Assembly (NCBI GenBank): GCA_020433785.1
Contig: JAGRCC010000308.1
Coordinates: 1-9,042 of the forward strand
Length of the DNA stretch: 9,042 nucleotides
DNA from: Anaerolineae bacterium
GTDB lineage: Bacteria; Chloroflexota; Anaerolineae; 4572-78; J111
Direction of reading: 5' to 3'
Positions 1-5,695 of this stretch are shown in pieces. Below the pieces are notes generated by a model, which was not told where the DNA came from, made no database searches, and saw only the letters and a program-made list of their open reading frames with translations. Made by a program: the position numbers and the translations under genes. How positions within the stretch are numbered: the stretch's first letter is position 1; every line of letters begins with the position of its first letter.

Positions 1-785
1 TGGCGGCGGACTCGACTTAATAATTCTTCGGTCAGTTTTTGGTAAGCTACACAACCGGATGAGTTAGGGGCATAAGCCAAAATATCTTCGCCGTAGCTAG
101 GCGCTTCACTCAACCGGATATTGCGAGGAATAATGGCGTTAAAGAGTTGTTCCGGAAAGTGTTCTTTGACTTCCTTAACAACATCTGCCGCCAAATTAGT
201 GCGCACATCGTACATGGTCATGACTACCCCGGCGACTTGCAAGGCGGGGTTTAAGTTTTCCTGAACCAGATTAATGGTATGCATGAGCTGGCCCAAGCCC
301 TCCAAGGCCAGGTACTCGCATTGTACCGGAATGATAACCCCCTGGTTGCAGGCCGTTAAAGCATTGACGGTTAGCAAGCCCAGACTGGGCGGGGTATCGA
401 TGATAACAAAATCATAATCTTCGATGACCGGCTGAAGCGCTTTTTGCAGCAGCATTTCACGCGCCATCAGTTGAACCATCTCCACTTCAGCCGCGGCTAA
501 TTCCGGTCCGGCCGGCGCAATATCGAGGCGTTCGCGAGACGTCGGCCTAATGACTTCAGCCAGTGGGATTTTGTTAATCAGCGTATCGTACATGGAAGGC
601 GAACCATCGTCCAGCGAGACGCCCAGACTGGATGTGGCGTTACCTTGTGAGTCGGCATCGACGATTAGCACTTTGGCCCGTCGGGCCGCCATAAACGCGG
701 CCAAATTAACCGCCGTCGTGGTTTTGCCGACGCCGCCCTTTTGATTGGCAATTGTGTATATAAACGCAGGTTGCTTTGTGGTCAT
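1..785 (-). CDS. parA: ParA/Soj chromosome-partitioning ATPase (C-terminal end cut by window edge)
   Basis: ParA-family MinD-like ATPase that, with ParB and parS sites, segregates the replicated origin; it acts as an ATP-dependent dimer on the nucleoid. The 261 visible residues contain the deviant Walker A box KGGVGKTTT (residues 16-24, signature lysine K16 and catalytic K21), the switch I/Walker A' stretch DADSQGN (43-49, serine where proline is usual) and Walker [10 protein letters not shown] (126-134, D130). The conserved C-terminal stretch [14 protein letters not shown] is also present. No stop is reached before base 1, but Soj proteins are usually about 250-270 residues, so nearly all of it is here. 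The ATG at 785 is the only sensible start because it sits just before the nucleotide-binding strand. There is no strong ribosome-binding site upstream. ParB would be expected just beyond the left edge. A free-standing ParA homologue with another cargo is less likely given the rpmH-rnpA-yidC-jag neighbourhood. Confidence 0.95.
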   Translation of the reverse strand, partial: MTTKQPAFIYTIANQKGGVGKTTTAVNLAAFMAARRAKVLIVDADSQGNATSSLGVSLDDGSPSMYDTLINKIPLAEVIRPTSRERLDIAPAGPELAAAEVEMVQLMAREMLLQKALQPVIEDYDFVIIDTPPSLGLLTVNALTACNQGVIIPVQCEYLALEGLGQLMHTINLVQENLNPALQVAGVVMTMYDVRTNLAADVVKEVKEHFPEQLFNAIIPRNIRLSEAPSYGEDILAYAPNSSGCVAYQKLTEELLSRVRR

Positions 786-792
786 AAGCTCA

Positions 793-821
793 ATTGTAGC
801 ATGGTCAAGAAGCACAAACAA
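793..821 (-). promoter_or_regulatory. Candidate sigma70 promoter of parA
   Basis: On the minus strand, TTGTTT (821-816) and TACAAT (798-793) are separated by 17 bases. The -10 box is preceded by TGC, giving an extended -10 (TGn). Transcription would start about base 786, directly at the parA ATG (785), so the message would be nearly leaderless; this fits the lack of a clear Shine-Dalgarno sequence. Promoter boxes are short, so this is a motif match only. Confidence 0.45.
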
Positions 822-871
822 AAATTGAAGATTTGTGGGAATTCAACAAAAAATGAAGCGAGTGGCGTTAG

Positions 872-1723
872 TTAAACCGGGTTATCCAGCAAATACGCCT
901 CTACCTCAGCCCGACTGGGCGCTCCGGCCGCCCCAAAACGTTCGATGGCCATCGAAGCCGTGACATTGGCAAACCGAGCCGACTGCCACAGGTTGCCAGT
1001 TTCATAGAGCCGGATGGCAAACGCAGTGGCAAATACATCTCCCGCGCCGGTCGGATCGACCGGGTTAGCCGGCCTAGGCGGTACGATGAGCCGCTCTCCG
1101 TGCTCAAAAACCGTACAACCTTCGACCCCTTGAGTGACAATCAATACCGAAGCCAACGCCGCCCACTGTTCAGCCAGAGTCCAATCGCCCTCAATATCTT
1201 CAATACTAATGACAGTCGCCGTTATCTGAGGTAAGACCTCATCGGCTTGAACCCAATCGCTGCGAGAGACGATCCCCTGCTCATCCCACTGGCGCATCCA
1301 CCCCTGCGGCGTTGAAATTAACAGCGATTTCTCGAATATGGCCGTGATGGACGCCGGCACTTCCTGATTGAGTGGGCACAAATGAACAATCGGAACCTGG
1401 CGATAGGCGGCCGGGATATCAACAGGGCGAATGGGTTGAGCCAAGGGGCCAATCGTTTGCCGGCGATTGCCCTCGGCATCGTATTCGTTGCGGAAGGTGG
1501 TGGTGTAGGGCGAGGGTAAGATATGCCATTCGACATCAGCCAGGAAAGGCGGCGGCGAAAAATCAGGGCCGGCGGCGGTAATAATAACCGGGCGCCAATC
1601 CAACAGCTTGGCTACAACCGAGCCGTAGGTCACAGTTCCCCCATTGGTAAACTCACCATTAGCTAAGATATCTTTGGTGACATGTCCAATGAGTAAGTAT
1701 GTCCTATCTGTTGGTTGGGTCAT
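872..1723 (-). CDS. PfkB-family (ribokinase-like) carbohydrate/nucleoside kinase, substrate unknown
   Basis: ATP-dependent small-molecule kinase of the ribokinase/PfkB fold, cytoplasmic, 283 residues, which is at the short end for the family. The signature near the C-terminus, NPVDPTGAGDVF (220-231), supplies the anion hole and the catalytic aspartate D229. An N-terminal glycine-rich stretch, NGGTVTYGS (27-35), corresponds to the substrate-side GG motif. A substrate-lid element with TTTFRNEYD and EGNRRQ (about 75-89) is typical of family members that phosphorylate sugars or nucleosides. The substrate cannot be read from sequence. I chose ATG at 1723 over the in-frame TTG at 1729 because AGAAGAG lies 7 bases upstream of the ATG. 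The gene lies between jag and parA in the same direction, with 183 bases before it and 86 after, so it is probably its own unit or a read-through gene of the rpmH cluster. Its role beside parA is unclear. Confidence 0.9.
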   Translation of the reverse strand: MTQPTDRTYLLIGHVTKDILANGEFTNGGTVTYGSVVAKLLDWRPVIITAAGPDFSPPPFLADVEWHILPSPYTTTFRNEYDAEGNRRQTIGPLAQPIRPVDIPAAYRQVPIVHLCPLNQEVPASITAIFEKSLLISTPQGWMRQWDEQGIVSRSDWVQADEVLPQITATVISIEDIEGDWTLAEQWAALASVLIVTQGVEGCTVFEHGERLIVPPRPANPVDPTGAGDVFATAFAIRLYETGNLWQSARFANVTASMAIERFGAAGAPSRAEVEAYLLDNPV

Positions 1724-1820
1724 TTTCAAGCTCTTCTCAAGCGTGGGCCAGGTTTGTAATGTTAGGGTAAAGCAGCCTTTTGGTTACGATCGACCTAAAC
1801 CTTGGTTGTACGCCTTAGAT

Positions 1821-1865
1821 GAAACGAAACTCCGGCACGAAGAGGAAATGGCAAACGTACCGGAG
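1821..1865 (-). terminator. Hairpin downstream of jag, possible intrinsic terminator
   Basis: Bases 1856-1865 and 1830-1839 form a 10-bp stem (CTCCGGTACG with CGTGCCGGAG on the minus strand, one G-U pair) around a 16-base loop. The T-rich but interrupted tract TTTCGTTT (1829-1822) follows shortly after. It sits 42 bases past the jag stop, where the rpmH-jag transcript would be expected to end. The loop is long and the T tract imperfect, so termination may be partial. The rest of the 1724-1906 gap shows no credible gene and only weak promoter-like sequence for the PfkB gene. Confidence 0.4.
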
Positions 1866-1906
1866 CGATCTACATATAAGGTTTATTGGGAAGGGCGGCG
1901 AACCCG

Positions 1907-2764
1907 CTATTTAGGGATAATGGTCACCTTGCGATTGCTTTCTCGGCCGATGCTCTTGGTGAAGACATCGGGGTGATCACGCAAGGCCACATGAATAATG
2001 CGGCGATCATAGGCCGGCATCGATTCCATGATGACTCGTTCACCGCTGGAAACGGCGCGTTCGGCCATACGTTTCGCCATTTGATACAGTGAACGGCGGC
2101 GACGGGCGCGGTAGGACTCAACATCAACCACAATGCGCTGCCAGCTTTGCAACTCCTTGCTCACCATCAGCCGAACCATATATTGCAACGCTTGCAACGT
2201 TTCACTGTGGCGGCCAATGAGAATCCCTAAATCATTGCCGGTCACATCTAAAACCAAGGGCGGCTCCTCGCCCGGATCAACCAGATCGGCGGCAATGCGG
2301 GGGGTAACCTCCGCTTCAATGCCCATGTGCTGTAGCAACTCTTCCAAACACTGCTTAGCTAATTTGGCAATATCACTCTCCGCAACAATCTCGGCCGATG
2401 CGGTGATTTCTTCTTCCGCCTCTTCGGTCGAAATGGGAGAAATCACCAAAGTTTCTTCGTCAAGCTCACTATCGTCAACTTCTTCCTCAGGTTCTGAGAC
2501 CAAAGTTGCCATTTCCTCCAAAATTGGAGAGGCCATCTCAACTGGGGGACTACTATTTTCTTGTAAGGGTGCAGCGGCCTGCGTTTTAGGGGTCAGGCGG
2601 ACAACCGCCTCTTCAGATCCTATCCCAAAAATACCACGTTTACCTTCGTTTATAATTTTGATTTCAACTTGATCACGAGGCAGATTTAAGGTCTGCAACC
2701 CTTGCTCGATAGCTTCCTCTACCGTTTTAGCGCTTACGTCTAGACTTTCGTTTTGATTTAACAT
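1907..2764 (-). CDS. jag: Jag/KhpB (SpoIIIJ-associated) RNA-binding protein
   Basis: Cytoplasmic RNA-binding protein that in Gram-positives pairs with KhpA and affects cell division and small-RNA regulation. It has 285 residues in three parts. A Jag_N domain (1-58) contains the typical EGKRGIFGIGSEEA segment. An acidic, Glu/Ser/Pro-rich linker follows (about 61-130). A KH type II domain (about 131-215) and an R3H domain (about 216-285, with RRIIHVAL at 254-261) complete it. The KH loop reads GRHS (184-187) where GRRG/GxxG is usual. The ATG at 2764 is chosen because AAGGA lies a few bases upstream and the Jag_N domain starts there; an in-frame ATG at 2779 directly abuts AAGGAG and is a weaker alternative. 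The first 38 bases overlap the end of yidC, which suggests translational coupling. It is the last gene of the rpmH-rnpA-yidD-yidC-jag cluster, its usual partner set. Confidence 0.93.
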   Translation of the reverse strand: MLNQNESLDVSAKTVEEAIEQGLQTLNLPRDQVEIKIINEGKRGIFGIGSEEAVVRLTPKTQAAAPLQENSSPPVEMASPILEEMATLVSEPEEEVDDSELDEETLVISPISTEEAEEEITASAEIVAESDIAKLAKQCLEELLQHMGIEAEVTPRIAADLVDPGEEPPLVLDVTGNDLGILIGRHSETLQALQYMVRLMVSKELQSWQRIVVDVESYRARRRRSLYQMAKRMAERAVSSGERVIMESMPAYDRRIIHVALRDHPDVFTKSIGRESNRKVTIIPK

Positions 2765-4106
2765 TTTTTCCTTTGTCATCTCCTTCTGAGGTAGCACCGG
2801 AGAGGGAGGTAGATGTGGAGGCAGAAGCCGGCACCGGCGCGCTTGAACCCACCGGCGGCTCAGAAGTCTGAGGCTTGGTGTCAAATTGGGTTTTGGTGAA
2901 ATAGTGCTGAGCTACCCCTAAAACATTACTTGTAAACCAATATAGGGTTAGGCCCGATGGCACAATCAAGGCAAAGTAGCCAAACATCAGTGGCATAAAT
3001 TTCATAATACTCTGAACTTGAGCCTGCTGCGGATCTGTGGAAGGGGGCGTCATTAAGTTTTGCATATAAAGCTGAGACACGACCAGCAGAACAGGCATAA
3101 CCAAGTAGGCCAAGGCGCTGGGCCAACCTATAGCAGGGGGCAACGGCCACAGCCAGCCCAGGCCACCGCCCCAAGTGGAGACTGGCCCGGACAAGCTAGG
3201 AATCCAGAAAAACCCCTCGGTGAGAAGACCCTGACTGGAAAGTTGGATCAAAGATCGATAGAGAGCAATCCAAATGGGCATTTGGACCAGCATTGGCAAA
3301 CAGCCGCCCAAGGGGTTCACCCCATGCTCTTTATATAACCGCATCTGCTCTTGAGCCAGTTTTTCTCGATCCCCTTTATGCTTTTCTTGCAGCTCTTTTA
3401 ATTTGGGCTGAAGGGCCTGCATCGCTTTTGAGGATTTGATTTGCTGCAGGTTAAGTGGAAAAGTGGCCCCGCGAACCAAAAGCGTAAACAAAATGATAGC
3501 AAAACCAAAGGCATAAGGGACACCAATAGATTGTAAAGACTTATCAAAAAAGACCAAAGCGGTGGCGATGAAATTTACAAAACGTCCCCATATGCTCAGG
3601 TCCGGCGGCGTGGTATTAATGCGACTACTGACTGAAACGGTATAATCGCTGAATTTTAGAACAGCTATGTTCTCTAAATTTTCCTGTGGAGAAGAGGTTG
3701 AAGGGGGAATGGCTGTATAAACTATGGTGGCTTTATCACCATTTTCCAAATTACCCGACCACGAAACCGTATTATCCTCACCCGTTGCTGTACCGACTGT
3801 AGCGGTGATAGATTCCCCTTGCAGAGCCAGGCCATCAGGCAACGCTGGCAGTTCATTTGTCAATGATGCCTCAATAGCTTCACCGTGCTCATTCAGGATG
3901 GTAATGGTATATGTGACCACACTACCCAGGCTGTGCGTAACCACATCACCAGTGGATATTTCCAGAGTAACCCCTGCCTCATTAGCCACTGGCCCAAGGG
4001 CAGAGGGAACATCAGTTTGGGCGGCCTCAGCTGGCCGGCTGAAAACCAGCAACCCGACAAGCCCAACGATGCTGCTGATAAATAATACTAACTTTAACGT
4101 CCGCAA
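2727..4106 (-). CDS. yidC: YidC/Oxa1 membrane protein insertase with an N-terminal DUF11-like domain
   Basis: Inserts membrane proteins into the cytoplasmic membrane, alone or with SecYEG; 459 residues. Order: an N-terminal hydrophobic segment (6-23) with a possible signal-peptidase site near AEA (26-28); an extracytoplasmic Ig-like stretch (about 50-163) resembling DUF11 repeats (VTYTITILNEHG, VSWSGNLENGD); then the Oxa1 core. The core has an amphipathic helix (173-192), a first core helix with the groove arginine R212, a cytoplasmic coiled hairpin (about 222-262), and the family segment NPLGGCLPMLVQMPIWIALY (264-283). Further helices lie at about 333-350 and 367-400. A Ser/Thr/Pro linker leads to a very basic tail (446-459) suited to ribosome contact. 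No lipobox cysteine is seen. The start at 4106 is TTG, with GAGG 11 bases upstream; in-frame ATT codons at 4109 and 4112 are alternatives. It follows yidD by 41 bases and overlaps jag by 38. Confidence 0.95.
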   Translation of the reverse strand: MRTLKLVLFISSIVGLVGLLVFSRPAEAAQTDVPSALGPVANEAGVTLEISTGDVVTHSLGSVVTYTITILNEHGEAIEASLTNELPALPDGLALQGESITATVGTATGEDNTVSWSGNLENGDKATIVYTAIPPSTSSPQENLENIAVLKFSDYTVSVSSRINTTPPDLSIWGRFVNFIATALVFFDKSLQSIGVPYAFGFAIILFTLLVRGATFPLNLQQIKSSKAMQALQPKLKELQEKHKGDREKLAQEQMRLYKEHGVNPLGGCLPMLVQMPIWIALYRSLIQLSSQGLLTEGFFWIPSLSGPVSTWGGGLGWLWPLPPAIGWPSALAYLVMPVLLVVSQLYMQNLMTPPSTDPQQAQVQSIMKFMPLMFGYFALIVPSGLTLYWFTSNVLGVAQHYFTKTQFDTKPQTSEPPVGSSAPVPASASTSTSLSGATSEGDDKGKNVKSKRKSRRKR

Positions 4107-4147
4107 AATAATTGTATCCTCATAACTAAACCATACGGGTTAACGCT

Positions 4148-4357
4148 TTATGGAACAGGGTCATATCCACCGGGGTGAAAGGGATGACAACGGCCAATAC
4201 GTTTGATGGCCATCCAGCCGCCCTTGAAAAATCCGTATTTTTGAATGGCCTCATAGCCATAGTGCGAACACGTTGGCTCAAAACGGCACGCCGAAGGCAA
4301 TGTCGGCGAGATAAACTTTTGATAAAACCGAATTAAACCCAAGGCCAAATATTTCAT
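4148..4357 (-). CDS. yidD: YidD membrane protein insertion efficiency factor
   Basis: Small membrane-associated protein that assists YidC-dependent insertion. Its 69 residues match the family almost end to end: an amphipathic N-terminus ([17 protein letters not shown]), the cysteine motif [15 protein letters not shown] (24-38), [15 protein letters not shown], and the terminal HPGGYDPVP. The three conserved cysteines are present and the protein stops at the usual DPVP. AGGTGAGTAGGA lies upstream of the ATG. It begins 27 bases after the rnpA stop and ends 41 bases before yidC, the standard operon arrangement, so co-transcription is very likely. Confidence 0.97.
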   Translation of the reverse strand: MKYLALGLIRFYQKFISPTLPSACRFEPTCSHYGYEAIQKYGFFKGGWMAIKRIGRCHPFHPGGYDPVP

Positions 4358-4384
4358 TGATGTTCCTACTCACCTGGTCCAACA

Positions 4385-4720
4385 TCACGACAACAACTGA
4401 CTTGCTGCTAACAAGCGGTCTAATGATTGCTCGATAGCCCTAAAAGTGACTTGGCCGGCCGGTTTACGAGCAATGATCACTACATCAAAACCCGGTTTGA
4501 TCCGCACTAATCTTAAACGGATCGCTTCTCGCATCCGCCGCTTTATTTTGTTCCGTTGAACGGCATTACCCAGTCGTTTACTAACGACAAATCCAAATCG
4601 ACTATGTTCTAATTCATTCTGTAGAAATGCCAGCACCATGAGGGAGCTGGCATTTGATTTACCAACCTGCCGCACGCGGTGAAAATCGCTGCTGCGGCGC
4701 AACCGGTATTTACGTTTCAT
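4385..4720 (-). CDS. rnpA: Ribonuclease P protein component
   Basis: Protein subunit of RNase P, which helps the catalytic RNA bind and cleave the 5' leader of precursor tRNAs in the cytoplasm. At 111 residues it has the usual length. It begins with the family N-terminus MKRKYRLRRSSDFHRV, has RFGFVVSKRLGNAVQRN in the central strands, and carries the RNR-box RNKIKRRMRE (56-65) of the RNA-binding helix. The ATG at 4720 is the only plausible start because an in-frame TGA lies seven codons upstream with no other start codon between. The Shine-Dalgarno match is weak, so translation may depend on the upstream rpmH. It follows rpmH by 65 bases. Confidence 0.97.
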   Translation of the reverse strand: MKRKYRLRRSSDFHRVRQVGKSNASSLMVLAFLQNELEHSRFGFVVSKRLGNAVQRNKIKRRMREAIRLRLVRIKPGFDVVIIARKPAGQVTFRAIEQSLDRLLAASQLLS

Positions 4721-4766
4721 AAAACCGAGAGAACTTACTCAACATAAGCTATATACCCAGCTCATT

Positions 4767-4780
4767 TTGAATAAGTTCAA
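4767..4780 (-). other. Short dyad between rpmH and rnpA
   Basis: TTGAACTTATTCAA on the minus strand is a 5-bp stem with a 4-base loop, lying 5 bases past the rpmH stop. No T tract follows. A second weak stem (TGAGCT with AGCTTA) lies just after it. It might be an RNA processing or stability element between the two cistrons, but it is short enough to be chance. Confidence 0.25.
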
Positions 4781-4785
4781 CTCTA

Positions 4786-4962
4786 TCAGTCGGCATTCCA
4801 ATTGGTGCGTTTCGGATGGGGGCGTTGCACTGCTAGAGATTTCCGTCCACGCAAGCGGCGCGCTTTTAGAACTCTGCGCCCGTTGCTGGTGGCCATACGT
4901 GATCGAAAACCATGTACTCTAGCCCGGCGACGCCGTTTAGGTTGATATGTTCGCTTTGGCAT
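4786..4962 (-). CDS. rpmH: Large ribosomal subunit protein bL34
   Basis: Very basic small protein of the 50S subunit that contacts 23S rRNA. Its 58 residues begin [19 protein letters not shown] and continue with [19 protein letters not shown] (23-41), the unmistakable L34 core. The usual protein stops at about 44-47 residues; this one carries a C-terminal extension of about 13 residues ([13 protein letters not shown]). AGAGGT lies about 9 bases upstream of the ATG at 4962. It is the first gene of the rpmH-rnpA-yidD-yidC-jag cluster and has two good promoters directly upstream. dnaA, the usual divergent neighbour, is absent; an Lrp-type gene lies there instead. Confidence 0.97.
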   Translation of the reverse strand: MPKRTYQPKRRRRARVHGFRSRMATSNGRRVLKARRLRGRKSLAVQRPHPKRTNWNAD

Positions 4963-4998
4963 TGTTTAAGACCTCTTTTATTGAATAATTGACACGAA

Positions 4999-5027
4999 AT
5001 TATACCTTTAGGCTTGACTACATGCAA
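4999..5027 (-). promoter_or_regulatory. Proximal sigma70 promoter of the rpmH operon
   Basis: Minus-strand TTGCAT (5027-5022), a 17-base spacer and a perfect TATAAT (5004-4999). The expected transcription start near 4992 leaves a leader of about 30 bases that contains the rpmH ribosome-binding site AGAGGT. Spacing and match are near ideal for a housekeeping promoter of a ribosomal protein gene. Confidence 0.75.
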
Positions 5028-5028
5028 A

Positions 5029-5056
5029 ATTATAAGGTTTGCTTGTTACGAGTCAA
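5029..5056 (-). promoter_or_regulatory. Distal sigma70 promoter of the rpmH operon, -35 box inside lrp
   Basis: Minus-strand TTGACT (5056-5051), a 16-base spacer and TATAAT (5034-5029). The -35 box is read from the last codons of the upstream Lrp-type gene (Phe-Asp-Ser, just before its stop). It lies 30 bases upstream of the proximal promoter, so the two would act in tandem on rpmH. Confidence 0.65.
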
Positions 5057-5543
5057 ACGCCTGGGCGGTCTCATCGGTTTCAGCCAAGCCCCTGGTTAGG
5101 CCGCGCGCCCTGATAGGAGAAGACAAGACAATGGAGGTAGTAGTCGGCCCATAGGTTGATAAACGGGTAATTAGCCTTTCCAAATGCGCGATTGATCCCA
5201 CGACGACTTTCATTATGAAAGAGTCAGCGCCGGTTAAATGATGGCATTCTACAACCTCCGGTAGATGGTGAACCAACTCAATTAGGGCGGGATACTGCGA
5301 CCCGGTGGTACTCAAACGAATGAATGCCGTCAAAGTCAAGCCAATTTTACGGGCATCAATTTCGACTCGGTAGCCGGTGATAATACCGGCCTCCTCCATC
5401 CGGCGGACCCGCTCCGCCACGGCTGGCAGTGATAACCCCACCCGCCGTCCCAATTCGGTAAACGACAACCGGGCATCTTGTTGTAAGGCCAGTAAAATTT
5501 GCCAGCCAACATCGTCAAGAAGTTTTTGATTTTCTAAGGCCAT
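5046..5543 (-). CDS. Lrp/AsnC-family transcriptional regulator
   Basis: DNA-binding regulator that usually senses amino acids. Its 165 residues show a winged helix-turn-helix at the N-terminus: LDDVGWQILLALQQDARLSF, then TELGRRVGLSLPAVAERVRRMEEAGII (29-55), and GYRVEIDARKIGL linking to the effector domain. The RAM domain (about 66-145) has the ligand-loop stretch HLTGADSFIMKV (102-113) and ends in IVLSSPIRARG. The start ATG (5543) has AGGA unusually close, 2-3 bases upstream, so initiation may be modest. It is divergent from a LysE-family exporter across 152 bases, an arrangement that commonly means the regulator controls the exporter and itself. The specific amino acid cannot be told from sequence. 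No terminator separates it from rpmH, so read-through into the ribosomal protein operon is possible. Confidence 0.93.
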   Translation of the reverse strand: MALENQKLLDDVGWQILLALQQDARLSFTELGRRVGLSLPAVAERVRRMEEAGIITGYRVEIDARKIGLTLTAFIRLSTTGSQYPALIELVHHLPEVVECHHLTGADSFIMKVVVGSIAHLERLITRLSTYGPTTTSIVLSSPIRARGLTRGLAETDETAQAFDS

Positions 5544-5560
5544 ATCCTATTTTTGCTTTA

Positions 5561-5575
5561 GTTGATAAGGTCAAC
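5561..5575. promoter_or_regulatory. Dyad next to the lrp start, candidate operator
   Basis: GTTGATAAGGTCAAC has perfect 5-base arms (GTTGA/TCAAC) around a 5-base centre. It is 15 bp long, the size typical of Lrp-family boxes, and lies 17 bases upstream of the lrp ATG, where binding would block the gene's own expression. It is one of three dyads in this intergenic region and shares TGATA...TCA with the dyad at 5633-5645. Confidence 0.4.
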
Positions 5576-5600
5576 ACTACTAAACGTCTTTGATTATCTC

Positions 5601-5629
5601 TTTACAAACCACTAATTTATTAATAAACT
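5601..5629 (+). promoter_or_regulatory. Tentative promoter of the LysE-family gene
   Basis: TTTACA (5601-5606), 17 bases, then TAAACT (5624-5629), matching 5/6 and 4/6 of the sigma70 consensus. Transcription would start near 5636. The -10 box overlaps the palindrome at 5616-5627 and the start point falls in the palindrome at 5633-5645, so a protein bound at either would affect initiation. Confidence 0.35.
5616..5627. promoter_or_regulatory. Perfect 12-bp AT-rich palindrome, candidate operator
   Basis: TTTATTAATAAA is its own reverse complement. With one mismatch on each side the symmetry extends to TA...TA (5613-5630), giving 18 bp. It lies mid-way between the divergent lrp and lysE-type genes. 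AT-rich dyads can also occur by chance in an AT-rich intergenic region. Confidence 0.4.
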
Positions 5630-5632
5630 ACT

Positions 5633-5645
5633 GTGATAGTATCAC
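5633..5645. promoter_or_regulatory. Perfect 13-bp palindrome, candidate regulator-binding site
   Basis: GTGATAGTATCAC has perfect 6-base arms around one central base. It is not AT-only, so it is less likely to be chance than the neighbouring 5616-5627 palindrome. It sits 51 bases upstream of the exporter ATG, where an Lrp-type dimer would be expected to bind. Confidence 0.5.
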
Positions 5646-5695
5646 TATAACATCGATCACCTACTCAGGCAATCTGGACCAAATTGGAGCGAATT

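Noticed and set aside
826..870. T-rich run after the PfkB stop as an intrinsic terminator
   Set aside because: Six T's occur on the minus strand, but I find no stable GC-rich stem immediately before them.
1644..1976. A 110-codon plus-strand open frame spanning the jag-PfkB gap
   Set aside because: Both ends run antisense inside known genes, no recognisable motif appears, and no promoter or ribosome-binding site supports it.
2133..2672. A 179-codon plus-strand open frame opposite jag
   Set aside because: Its Ser-rich composition is the antisense image of the Glu-rich Jag linker; there is no ribosome-binding site or family feature.
2780..2884. Longer N-terminus for Jag starting at 2884
   Set aside because: The extra residues are Pro/Arg-rich, lie wholly inside yidC, lack similarity to Jag_N, and the proper domain begins at the ATG at 2764.
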